Assembly (NCBI GenBank): GCA_964514665.1
Contig: CAZESH010000060.1
Location: 1 to 17,425, forward strand
Direction of reading: 5' to 3'
Source: CAZESH01 sp964514665
GTDB lineage: Bacteria; Bacillota; Bacilli; Paenibacillales; KCTC-25726
DNA: 17,425 bases
The translations under genes and the position numbers were made by a program. The notes below the pieces were generated by a model, which saw nothing but the letters and a program-made list of their open reading frames with translations, was not told the origin of the DNA and did not search any database. This document shows, piece by piece, positions 6,345 to 13,294 of this stretch (positions are counted from its first letter, which is position 1; each line of letters starts with the position of its first letter).

Positions 6345-6613
6345 TTGGCTCAGTCTTCATCTTTTTTCCGAAATACTCCAGACTGTACAGCGTTTTATCA
6401 AGCTGAATTCCGGTTTGTCACACAAGGATTCAATCATGCGCAGGTTGGAGCGTGCTGGATGAACCAATCAATCTGTTCAACTCCCCATTGCAGCTGCTCC
6501 AGCAAGGCGCGAATGCCTTCCGGCACCTTGCTTACCACAAAGCGGTAAACCTCCTTACCATTTTGCCTGAACACGCTTTCCCCCTCCAGCGGTCCGCCAA
6601 ATACCGCCTTGTA
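6345..6613 (-). pseudogene. fabH: Relic of 3-oxoacyl-ACP synthase III (FabH), C-terminal part
   Basis: On the minus strand the reading DYKAVFGGPLEGESVF, RQNGKEVYRFVVSKVPEGI, EQIDWFIQHAP is the C-terminal half of a FabH ketoacyl synthase, the enzyme that starts fatty acid chains from acyl-CoA and malonyl-ACP. The catalytic histidine of the IPHxAN motif is present (QHAP). One base then seems to be lost in CCAACC; restoring it gives HAPNLRMIESLCDKPEF. A second lost base before AGCTTG restores LDKTLYSLEYFG, which runs to about 6345. The N-terminal half with the active-site cysteine is absent, as is the end with the GNTS motif. The gene cannot be functional. It sits between an unknown ORF and the BrxD-like gene, in opposite orientation to both. 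Confidence 0.8.
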
Positions 6614-6643
6614 ATCTATTTTTTGAATATCTATTTTTTGAAT
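6614..6643. repeat. Tandem 15-bp duplication
   Basis: ATCTATTTTTTGAAT occurs twice in exact tandem (6614-6628 and 6629-6643). It lies at the 5' edge of the fabH relic and just upstream of the likely BrxD promoter (-10 TATAAT at 6672-6677), where the T-rich copies could also act as an UP-like element. Confidence 0.7.
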
Positions 6644-6755
6644 AGGGATGGCTAAAGATCACCTTGTCCTATATAATTTAGAAAAAGAAATGATTATGAT
6701 TTCACTGAATTGCCATTATCATCGTTGAAGCAACTTTGTTTTGGGGAGAGTTGAT

Positions 6756-7994
6756 ATGAAGCAAAGCAGGGAGCAAGTGCAAGCCGTCCTGTCGGCCTTA
6801 AAAAACGGTGTTGTTCCACAAGACATCTCATCCTTCGGGATCGGTCGGGAAAAAGAATTGCTGGAGCTTGACAATATGCTGCATGTGATTGATTCCGGCA
6901 GCGGCATGGTCAAATTTATCGGCGGAGAATACGGCAGCGGGAAAAGCTTCCTGCTGAAGACTTTCCAACAAAAAGCGTTGGACCGAAACTTCGTTGTGGC
7001 CAACCTTCAAATGGACAAAGGACTTCGTCTGGACGATTTTCAAACGATATATTACCATATCATGCATAGCTTGACAATCAAAGAATCGGACCATCAAGGA
7101 ACCAGCTTTAAAGACTTGTTTAATCGCTGGATCCGCAATCTGCAGTCCGCTCAGAACAAGGAAGAATCAGCGGCAGCCATTCAACATGTGATTTCCGACT
7201 TGAATCAATACAATTTATCTTTTTCCAGAGCCTTGCTGTATTATTTGCGCGCCCGCATCCAGAATGACCAAGAACTTGCGAACGCGGTAGCCTCTTGGTT
7301 AACCGGAGAAAAGAACATTCCCTACACGCTGAAGAAAAAATTTGAAATCGTCGGATATATCGATAAATCCAGCGCCATTCATTTTCTCCAAGCCTTTATA
7401 AGATTAATAAGAGGATTGGGGTACAGCGGCTTGATCATTTTGGTGGACGAGCTCGAGTTGGTCATGAATGACCGGTCCGATATTCGTCAGCGCGCTTATG
7501 AAAACTTGCGATATTTGATCGACAACAGCTACAATGGCCATTTGAATCACAGTTTATTTTTGTTTGCAGCCACAAAAGACTGGTTTGATCATCCGGAAAA
7601 AGGTCCGCAAACCTACCCTCCCTTAACCCAAAGATTAGGCCAATGGCCGGAAACCCGATTGCCGACCCACCCCGACCTTCGCAGACCGATTATGGTATTA
7701 TCCCGCCCCGTCCCGGATGAACTTTCCGGACTCACTCAAAAAATAATCGAATTGTACAGCTATGCGTATGAGTTTGATTTGCCCGTCAGTCAAGCATCCC
7801 TGCAAAAGTGGGTCGCGCTTTTCCTTCGCGAAGACGGCGTGGCGGAGAAAGATATCAATATGAGAAAATATTTGATGAAATTACTGGAAGTCCTCGATTT
7901 AATGATCTACAATCCGAACAGCCGCGTATTCAATGCAGAGATCAAAGCGGTTTCTCACGGAAAAAAGGTTCAGTTCATTCAAACTTTGGGTTGA
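6756..7994 (+). CDS. brxD: BrxD-like P-loop ATPase (BREX system ATP-binding protein, DUF2791)
   Basis: Cytoplasmic AAA-like ATPase of the family known from type 2 BREX/Pgl phage-defence loci. Of 412 residues. The N-terminus has the family's pattern of SALKNGVVP followed by FGIGREKELLELDNML. Walker A is GGEYGSGKS (56-64), Walker B is LIILVDELELV with D231/E232, and PPLTQRLG (about 288-295) follows in a sensor-like position. The start at ATG 6756 is supported by GGGGAG seven bases upstream; a longer frame from 6741 would translate that Shine-Dalgarno. A TATAAT lies at 6672-6677 with a weak -35. None of the usual partners (PglX methyltransferase, PglZ, PglY/BrxC, BrxHI helicase) is within the window. 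Neighbours are a fabH relic and a methyltransferase relic, so it is an orphan or the remnant of a lost island. Confidence 0.85.
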   Translation: MKQSREQVQAVLSALKNGVVPQDISSFGIGREKELLELDNMLHVIDSGSGMVKFIGGEYGSGKSFLLKTFQQKALDRNFVVANLQMDKGLRLDDFQTIYYHIMHSLTIKESDHQGTSFKDLFNRWIRNLQSAQNKEESAAAIQHVISDLNQYNLSFSRALLYYLRARIQNDQELANAVASWLTGEKNIPYTLKKKFEIVGYIDKSSAIHFLQAFIRLIRGLGYSGLIILVDELELVMNDRSDIRQRAYENLRYLIDNSYNGHLNHSLFLFAATKDWFDHPEKGPQTYPPLTQRLGQWPETRLPTHPDLRRPIMVLSRPVPDELSGLTQKIIELYSYAYEFDLPVSQASLQKWVALFLREDGVAEKDINMRKYLMKLLEVLDLMIYNPNSRVFNAEIKAVSHGKKVQFIQTLG

Positions 7995-8113
7995 TTCGTC
8001 CCTCCCGCCGCCTGCCCATCCGCCGCCAACCGCAGCCGATCGGCAGCCCCCATGGCTGATAATGCGCACTGGCGCGTGGAGTATTCGTCAACGACGATCA
8101 TCAGCTTTTCCAT
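7979..8113 (-). CDS. Small unknown ORF (44 aa) convergent with the BrxD-like gene
   Basis: MEKLMIVVDEYSTRQCALSAM... starts at ATG 8113 with GGGAGGG eight bases upstream and a TATAAT on the minus strand at 8144-8149, so signals for expression exist. The reading ends at 7979, overlapping the 3' end of brxD by 16 bp. The first 20 residues look protein-like; the rest is Ala/Gly-rich and may be out of the original frame. It could be the head of a truncated gene. I do not recognise the family. Confidence 0.35.
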   Translation of the reverse strand: MEKLMIVVDEYSTRQCALSAMGAADRLRLAADGQAAGGTNQPKV

Positions 8114-8182
8114 GAAACAGCCCTCCCGTTTCTCTATAGCTTCATTATAAACGAGATTGCTGATACAAATGTAAATAATTCC

Positions 8183-8278
8183 CTTTAACTGGTGCGCTTG
8201 GGCTTCTATAAAAGCATTGGGTTGTTCACCATAGACATACTCGTCCGCTTCAAATCGTTGATCCCACTGATTTTGCAT
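8183..8278 (-). pseudogene. 5' fragment of a SAM-dependent methyltransferase gene (TehB-like)
   Basis: The first 32 codons, QNQWDQRFEADEYVYGEQPN and on to QLK, match the N-terminus of small class I methyltransferases related to TehB, where the pattern W..RF....Y.YG..PN precedes the SAM-binding motif. The SAM-binding region is missing: the reading runs into the promoter region of the next small ORF. The start is intact, with AGGAG seven bases before ATG (8276-8278) and a good promoter upstream. So the expression signals survive while about 80 percent of the gene is gone. Confidence 0.65.
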
Positions 8279-8317
8279 CTCGCCGCTCCTAACGTATCAG
8301 GTTCAAATAACGATAAC

Positions 8318-8345
8318 ATTATACCCTATAAGCAGATTATATCAA
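8318..8345 (-). promoter_or_regulatory. Promoter of the truncated methyltransferase gene
   Basis: Minus strand TTGATA (8340-8345), 16-base spacer, TATAAT (8318-8323), about 35 bases before the ATG at 8278. It diverges from the fumarate reductase operon. The stretch between it and the Fnr-like box at 8476 shows no gene. Confidence 0.6.
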
Positions 8346-8475
8346 TGTACATACTTTTTTAAGCAATTAATATTAAAATTTCCTGTCATTTAAAAGCTCC
8401 ATAGGGAGGAAAACAGGGAAGAAACATGCCCTTGGGCTCACTTTCAAATTAAAATTCTATCGCTTTCGGATTACT

Positions 8476-8491
8476 TGTGAAATTATTCACC
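8476..8491 (+). promoter_or_regulatory. Fnr/CRP-type box upstream of the frd operon
   Basis: TGTGA-AATTAT-TCACC differs at one base from the Bacillus Fnr consensus TGTGA-N6-TCACA. Its centre is 8483.5. A -10 element TAATAT at 8515-8520 puts the RNA start near 8525-8528, so the box is centred at about -41.5 to -44, the usual place for a class II activator. No good -35 hexamer is present, which fits dependence on an activator. Confidence 0.6.
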
Positions 8492-8624
8492 AAGTTATTT
8501 TCCAAAAGCATTTGTAATATTATGTATCAGCCAGCAAACACAACTTCAGTGTTTCTCTCTTATATCTATCCCTTATTTTATAAAAATACACCACAGCACA
8601 TTCCAAATGGAAAGGAGAATATTT

Positions 8625-8801
8625 ATGGAATTATCCAAATGCTGTGGCGCTCCGACGCAGGTCGTCAAACGACCGGACCACCCATTGATTTATGATGACG
8701 TGTATGATCTCCAAATACCATATCTCATCTGTACGAAATGCGGAAAGATTATTGGATTGGATGAGGATAAAAATCCCAAAAATGTTGGAGGAGAAGAATA
8801 A
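8625..8801 (+). CDS. Small zinc-ribbon protein leading the fumarate reductase operon
   Basis: Protein of 58 residues with cysteines at 6, 7, 36 and 39 (CCGAP and CTKCG), a typical treble-clef or zinc-ribbon pair. It has no membrane segment. The start is the ATG at 8625 with AAGGAG seven bases upstream, rather than an ATG at 8607 that overlaps this site. The stop codon touches the ATG of the cytochrome b gene with no gap, and the latter's Shine-Dalgarno lies inside this gene, so the two are surely cotranscribed and probably translationally coupled. Its role is unknown. Being first in an Fe-S/flavin/heme enzyme operon suggests, by inference only, help in assembly, cofactor insertion or redox sensing. 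Confidence 0.8.
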   Translation: MELSKCCGAPTQVVKRPDHPLIYDDVYDLQIPYLICTKCGKIIGLDEDKNPKNVGGEE

Positions 8802-9437
8802 ATGCAGTTACAAAAGGTGTTGTACTCTAGCAAAAAATCAGACCTGTTGATGGAATTGGTACAGACAATCAGCGGTTTATTGTTAGTAGTCTTTCTTTGG
8901 ACGCATATGATTTTTGTCGCATCCATCCTTTTGGGGATTGGGGCGTTTAATAAGCTTGCTCAATTAATGGAACAGTTTTATTTGCTGCAGGTGGCGGTAG
9001 CTTTCATTATTTTAGCCGTGGGCGCGCATGTCGGTGCAGTTCTTCGCCGCATTCCCAGCCGATGGCAAGAACAGAAAATCGTTTGGAAGCACGCCAAAAC
9101 AATCAACCACCACGATACTTGGTCTTGGTTATTCCAAGCGATTACCGGAAGTGCAATGCTTGCCCTGATTGTCATTCATGTCGTCATTGTCGTTTACAAC
9201 GGTATTAATGCGAAGCTTAGTGCCGATCGGGTAGATTCGTGGATGCTTTGGTTCTATCTCGTTTTTCTCATCCTCGCTGAATACCATGCGAACATCGGAT
9301 TGTATCGTACTCTCGTCAAATGGGGAGTTGTTCGCAGATACAGTCTGAAACGAGTATTATCTGTTGTGACTATCCTTACAATCGGTTTGGGTTTGGCTAG
9401 CCTTTGGGTATTTCTTTCACTGGGAGGATCACTATGA
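8802..9437 (+). CDS. frdC: Fumarate reductase / succinate dehydrogenase cytochrome b subunit (di-heme)
   Basis: Membrane anchor that carries electrons between the quinone pool and the catalytic subunits. 211 residues with five hydrophobic helices (about 20-45, 62-82, 113-134, 147-170, 185-208). Histidines 35, 76, 126 and 162 occupy the order and spacing of the four axial heme ligands of Wolinella FrdC (H44, H93, H143, H182). Glu57 and Glu160 line up with its E66 (menaquinol site) and E180 (E-pathway). GGAGGAG precedes the ATG. The gene overlaps the next by four bases (ATGA). Sequence similarity to the Wolinella form suggests menaquinol:fumarate reduction, but such enzymes run both ways and direction cannot be read from sequence. 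Confidence 0.92.
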   Translation: MQLQKVLYSSKKSDLLMELVQTISGLLLVVFLWTHMIFVASILLGIGAFNKLAQLMEQFYLLQVAVAFIILAVGAHVGAVLRRIPSRWQEQKIVWKHAKTINHHDTWSWLFQAITGSAMLALIVIHVVIVVYNGINAKLSADRVDSWMLWFYLVFLILAEYHANIGLYRTLVKWGVVRRYSLKRVLSVVTILTIGLGLASLWVFLSLGGSL

Positions 9438-11257
9438 GTCTATATGACATCATTACTACAGACGTGCTTATTGTCGGTGCCGGATTAGCAGGCGAACGAG
9501 CGGCTGTCGAAGCAGCCTCTCATGGTTTGGACGTCATCCTATTAAGCTTGGTTCCTCCAAGAAGATCACATAGCTCTGCCGCCCAAGGGGGTATGCAGGC
9601 TTCACTCGGAAATAGTGCGATGGGTAAAGGCGATAGCCCGGATATTCATTTCGCCGATACGGTCAAAGGGTCTGACTGGGGATGCGATCAGGATGTCGCG
9701 CGTCTTTTTGTTGAAACTGCACCGATCGCTGTAAGGCAGATGGCCTACTGGGGCGTCCCATGGAATCGTGTTGTTCCAGGGAAACGAATGTATGACGGTA
9801 CGGAAATTTTCGAAGACTCCGAGAATGAAGGCTTAATTACTGCCCGGAACTTTGGCGGAACAGCCAAATGGCGTACATGCTATACTTCAGATGGAACTGG
9901 CCATACACTCCTTTATACGATGGACAGTGTCGTCCTGCAGCAGGGTATTGCCGTGCATGACCGAACCGAGGTCTTGTCTCTCATTCACGATGGCACCCGG
10001 TGCAGCGGAGTCGTTGCAAGAGACTTGCGCACAGGCAAGCTTCGTGTATATACCGCTAAGTCTACGGTTATTGCTACTGGAGGCTATGGAAGGCTATATG
10101 GAGCTTCTACCAATGCAGTCATTAACGAAGGCAGCGGAATGTTTGTCGCTCTCGAAACAGGAGTTGTTCCCCTTGGAAACATGGAAGCTGTCCAATTTCA
10201 CCCGACGGGAATTGTCCCTTCCTGGATTTTGATTACAGAAGGAGCACGCGGTGACGGAGGATATTTGCTTGATAAAGACCTGCACCGCTTTATGCCTGAC
10301 TACGAACCGAAAAAGAAGGAACTGGCTTCAAGAGATGTCGTTTCACGCCGAATCATGCAACATATTCAAAAAGGCTATGGCGTTGATAATCCTCAAGGCC
10401 AGCATGTGTGGTTGGATATCAGGCATTTGGGTGAGAAGCATATTAATACCAATTTACGGGAAATCGCCAATATTTGCCGTAATTTTGTTGGAATTGATCC
10501 TGTTTATGACCTGATCCCTGTCCGTCCAACCCAACACTATAGTATGGGAGGAATTCGCACAAATATCGACGGCATGGCTTATGGATTGGAAGGGTTATTT
10601 GCCTTGGGTGAAGCTGCTTGTTGGGACTTGCACGGCTTTAACCGTCTCGGCGGCAATTCACTCGCAGAAACCGTTGTATCAGGAATGATCGTCGGTGATA
10701 AAATTGCCAAATACACCAAAGAAACAAGCTTGAATGTTTCCTCTGCGCTTATTGACGACCATGTGAAATATCAAGAAGACCGTATTCAATCCATCATTGA
10801 ATGCCGACATGGCAAGGAGAACGTATATGAGCTTCGAAGGGATATGGAAGAAACATTAAGTGAAAATGTCGGGATTTTCCGTTCCGAAGAGCCATTAAAG
10901 AAAGCTGTTGCAAAGCTTCACGAGCTGCATCAACGTTCTAATCATGTCGGTTTAAGGAGCGACGGAAAAGGGGCAAACCCGGAGCTGGCCTCTGCCCTTC
11001 GTATTCGAGGGATGATCCGTTTAGCCTACTGCATAGCAGCAGGTGCACTTGCCCGGCAAGAAAGTCGCGGAAGCCATTATCGGGAGGATTATCCAAAACG
11101 CAATGATGAAAATTGGCTGAAACGCACGCTCGCTTATTGGCCGATCGAATCGGATCAACCTGTATTGCAATACGAGCCGGTAAAAATTATCGAATCGCCG
11201 CCGGGGGATCGTGGCTACGGCGAGGCCAGCATACAAGGGACGAATGACAAAAGATAG
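9434..11257 (+). CDS. frdA: Fumarate reductase / succinate dehydrogenase flavoprotein subunit
   Basis: Catalytic subunit that interconverts fumarate and succinate on a covalently bound FAD, at the inner face of the membrane. 607 residues. N-terminal FAD-binding fold DVLIVGAGLAGERAAVEAA (10-28); RRSHSSAAQGG with H46, the likely covalent FAD ligand; substrate-site motifs HPTGI, ELASRDVVSRRI (catalytic Arg), RPTQHYSMGGI and HGFNRLGGNSLAE; and a C-terminal helical domain with RGSHYREDYP. The start is the ATG at 9434, which has GGGAGG six bases upstream and overlaps the stop of frdC (ATGA), a sign of coupled translation. The gene order C-A-B is that of Wolinella frd and Bacillus sdh operons. All catalytic motifs are intact. 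Confidence 0.96.
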   Translation: MSLYDIITTDVLIVGAGLAGERAAVEAASHGLDVILLSLVPPRRSHSSAAQGGMQASLGNSAMGKGDSPDIHFADTVKGSDWGCDQDVARLFVETAPIAVRQMAYWGVPWNRVVPGKRMYDGTEIFEDSENEGLITARNFGGTAKWRTCYTSDGTGHTLLYTMDSVVLQQGIAVHDRTEVLSLIHDGTRCSGVVARDLRTGKLRVYTAKSTVIATGGYGRLYGASTNAVINEGSGMFVALETGVVPLGNMEAVQFHPTGIVPSWILITEGARGDGGYLLDKDLHRFMPDYEPKKKELASRDVVSRRIMQHIQKGYGVDNPQGQHVWLDIRHLGEKHINTNLREIANICRNFVGIDPVYDLIPVRPTQHYSMGGIRTNIDGMAYGLEGLFALGEAACWDLHGFNRLGGNSLAETVVSGMIVGDKIAKYTKETSLNVSSALIDDHVKYQEDRIQSIIECRHGKENVYELRRDMEETLSENVGIFRSEEPLKKAVAKLHELHQRSNHVGLRSDGKGANPELASALRIRGMIRLAYCIAAGALARQESRGSHYREDYPKRNDENWLKRTLAYWPIESDQPVLQYEPVKIIESPPGDRGYGEASIQGTNDKR

Positions 11258-11284
11258 ATTCGTTTTCATTGAGGAGGAGAGACA

Positions 11285-12013
11285 TTGAGTGAACGGCAAT
11301 TATCATTTCATATTTTTCGATATAATCCTGACAAACCCGATCAGAAACCGAAAACACAAACGTTTACCCTTCAAGAAATACCTGGAATGACACTATTCAT
11401 CGCACTGAATAAAATTCGTGAAGACCAAGACCCTTCGTTAAAATTTGACTTCGTGTGCCGAGCCGGAATTTGCGGTTCATGCGGCATGCTCATTAACGGG
11501 AAGCCTAGCTTGGCTTGTAAAACATTAACCAAAAATCTGCCCAATGAAATCACCCTTTTACCGCTTCCAGTTTTTAAGCTGTTAGGAGATTTGTCAGTTG
11601 ATACCGGGACATGGTTCAGGGAAGTTTCGCTTAGAACAGAAGCTTGGATACATACGGATGAAGCGTTTGATCCACAAGCTCAAGAAGAAAGGATGGACAA
11701 CGAAACTGCCCTGAAAATATATGAAGCAGAACGATGCATTGAATGTGGATGCTGTATCGGCGGTTGTGCAACGGCCAACATTAAACCGAATTTCATTGGT
11801 GCTGCAGGAGTCAATCGTGTCGCACGCTTCATGGTAGACCCTCGTGATAAGCGGGATGGACTGGAGTATTTTGAAGTGGTCGGAACAGAGGATGGTATTT
11901 TCGGCTGCATTGGACTTATGGCCTGCGATGATAACTGCCCAATCGATATTCCTTTGCAAGGCCAGCTAGCCTACGTACGGAGGAAAATGGCACTTGCCGG
12001 GTTGAAAAGATAA
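11285..12013 (+). CDS. frdB: Fumarate reductase / succinate dehydrogenase iron-sulfur subunit
   Basis: Electron-transfer subunit with three clusters, linking FrdA to the hemes of FrdC. 242 residues. The N-terminal ferredoxin-like domain has CRAGICGSCGMLINGKPSLAC for the [2Fe-2S] cluster. The C-terminal domain has CIECGCCIGGC for [4Fe-4S] and CIGLMACDDNCP for [3Fe-4S], sharing the usual CP end. The start codon is TTG at 11285 with GGAGGAG seven to eight bases upstream; 27 bases separate it from the frdA stop. It is the last gene of the operon; a long imperfect hairpin 55 bases downstream could end transcription. Confidence 0.95.
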   Translation: MSERQLSFHIFRYNPDKPDQKPKTQTFTLQEIPGMTLFIALNKIREDQDPSLKFDFVCRAGICGSCGMLINGKPSLACKTLTKNLPNEITLLPLPVFKLLGDLSVDTGTWFREVSLRTEAWIHTDEAFDPQAQEERMDNETALKIYEAERCIECGCCIGGCATANIKPNFIGAAGVNRVARFMVDPRDKRDGLEYFEVVGTEDGIFGCIGLMACDDNCPIDIPLQGQLAYVRRKMALAGLKR

Positions 12014-12050
12014 TAAATCCTGAGAAAAACTTACATATTCTGGCGTGTAA

Positions 12051-12176
12051 TATAATCCCTTTTGAAAAAAGGAATTCCCCAGCGACTGCCGAAGAAAGAA
12101 GCATCTGATAAAGAGCTTCAATCTAATTCGACCTACTACTGGAGGTTGAAGTCGCATGGGGAATCCTTTACTTTTT
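12051..12176 (+). ncRNA. Structured element after frdB: complex terminator or small RNA candidate
   Basis: Arms 12068-12087 and 12150-12169 pair in three blocks of six bp (AAAGGA/TCCTTT, TTCCCC/GGGGAA, GCGACT/AGTCGC). The 62-base loop can form two more hairpins: GAAGC/GCTTC (12098-12119) and CGACCT/AGGTTG (12129-12148). T5 follows at 12172-12176. A TATAAT at 12051-12056 with a poor -35 could start a separate RNA near 12063. Simplest reading: the frd terminator. Alternatives are a roughly 110-nt small RNA or a MITE relic with 18-bp inverted ends. Confidence 0.35.
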
Positions 12177-12311
12177 GCAATATAACGCTGCTTGTTCCCT
12201 GCAATTGATCTATTCGATTGTTATGCTTGTCCACATCCTGCGAGCATAAGCACTAATATAAAACTCATAAGTATAGCTTTCCGCTCCCCGTGAGCGGTCA
12301 AGGCCAATAAA

Positions 12312-12358
12312 TTCGCCTCACTTATGATACGGCTCCAGCGTATCATAAGTGAGGCGAA
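12312..12358. repeat. Perfect 20-bp inverted repeat
   Basis: 12312-12331 and 12339-12358 are exact reverse complements around a 7-base loop, and pairing goes on outside with AAATT against AATTT. No T run follows on the plus strand and only a short T/A stretch on the minus strand, so it is not a classic terminator. It lies between convergent frdB and the sigma factor gene. A smaller hairpin, CCGCTC/GAGCGG, stands at 12283-12298. The rest of 12177-12310 shows nothing I can name. Confidence 0.8.
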
Positions 12359-12362
12359 ATTT

Positions 12363-12386
12363 AAGGGGAGCCCAATTGGGCGCCCT
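12363..12386 (-). terminator. Possible terminator of the ECF sigma factor gene
   Basis: GCCCAATTGGGC (12370-12381) is a perfect palindrome extended by GGG/CCC outside a C-T mismatch. On the minus strand it directly follows the sigma factor stop codon; the tail TTAAATTT is only moderately T-rich, so the call is tentative. Confidence 0.45.
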
Positions 12387-12387
12387 T

Positions 12388-13254
12388 TCAACAAAAACTT
12401 CGAAGCCTCAATTTGTCCGGATTTCTAACAAAGTAAAGATTGCGGATCAAGTTGTTCTCGACGTGCATGAGCGCAACGGCAACAATGCCCTCGTTTGAAC
12501 GAATGACAAGTCCGGTTTGGCCATTGATATCCTTTATCTCGACATACACGCCTCCTTCGAAATGAGGGACTTTACGGATAAGACCGAGAAGGAATCGGAC
12601 GACGCGATCACGTGATTCAATCGGATGGACAGCCGCAAACGCCTTGCCTCCCCCATCTGATATCAACACGACATCTTCGGCAAGAAGAGACACAACCGTA
12701 TCCACATTACCTTGTTCGAGAGCCGACAGAAACCGGCGAACCCACTCTTCGCCCGCCGCTTCGGAGTTGACTGGCTCATCGGAGGAAATTCCCATTTTCC
12801 CTCTTGCACGGCTGATCAGCTTGCGGCAATTCGCTTCGCTTTTTCCAACCCATCCGGCAATAACGGAATATTCAAAGCAGAGGGCCTCGCGAAGGACAAA
12901 CACAGCCCTTTCCACAGGAGTCAGCTTTTCAAGCAACACAAGCATGGCGAAAGACAACAGTTCTCCACGAACCGCCGATTCGAACGGCTCATCATTCGGA
13001 GTCAGGATGGGCTCAGGAAGCCATTGTCCGAAATACCGTTCCCGCCGCTTCCGCGCCGATTTGAGTATATCCAGACAGCGATTCGTCACCATTTTGCACA
13101 GATAGGCTTTCGGCTCAACCAAGCGTTCGGGTTTTACGTCGTATACTTTCAGGAATACATCCTGCACCGCATCCTCCGCATCGGAGGCCGATCCGATCAG
13201 TTGGTAGGCAAGCGTAAACAATAGTCCTTTATACTGCTCGTATAACTCCTGCAT
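12388..13254 (-). CDS. ECF41-family RNA polymerase sigma factor with SnoaL-like C-terminal domain
   Basis: Extracytoplasmic-function sigma factor of 288 residues, longer than usual because it has a fused regulatory domain. Sigma region 2 spans about residues 1-72 (DAEDAVQDVFLKVY), region 4 about 98-155 (LEKLTPVERAVFVLRE). The SnoaL/NTF2-like domain is at 165-288. The three ECF41 signatures are all present: WLPEP (78-82) in the linker, DGGGK (200-204) and NPDKL (278-282). ECF41 factors have no classical anti-sigma factor; the C-terminal domain tunes activity. The gene follows a FAD/NAD oxidoreductase by 40 bp, the known ECF41-COE gene pairing (the oxidoreductase variety). A matching target promoter lies before that oxidoreductase, so the factor probably drives its own operon. 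ATG start with GGGGGCGG upstream. Confidence 0.95.
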   Translation of the reverse strand: MQELYEQYKGLLFTLAYQLIGSASDAEDAVQDVFLKVYDVKPERLVEPKAYLCKMVTNRCLDILKSARKRRERYFGQWLPEPILTPNDEPFESAVRGELLSFAMLVLLEKLTPVERAVFVLREALCFEYSVIAGWVGKSEANCRKLISRARGKMGISSDEPVNSEAAGEEWVRRFLSALEQGNVDTVVSLLAEDVVLISDGGGKAFAAVHPIESRDRVVRFLLGLIRKVPHFEGGVYVEIKDINGQTGLVIRSNEGIVAVALMHVENNLIRNLYFVRNPDKLRLRSFC

Positions 13255-13294
13255 CTAGCCGCCCCCTGTCATCTTCCGCCGCTCTTCTCTTTAT

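Noticed and set aside
6452..6655. Plus-strand open frame of 67 codons between the small ORF and brxD
   Set aside because: It is the antisense shadow of the fabH relic, which explains the sequence far better.
6687..6703. Fur-box-like inverted repeat GAAAT...ATTTC downstream of the brxD -10 element
   Set aside because: Only five paired bases per arm and a poor fit to the 19-bp consensus.
8404..8455. Tiny frame after GGGAGG (ATGCCCTTGGGC...) in the frd leader region
   Set aside because: Eight codons only, and it lies upstream of the predicted transcription start of the operon.
9852..10514. Alternative-frame open stretches inside frdA
   Set aside because: They overlap a fully conserved flavoprotein gene and show no family features.
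12644..13224. Plus-strand frames of 153 and 170 codons opposite the sigma factor gene
   Set aside because: Antisense shadows of an intact ECF41 gene with all signature motifs.
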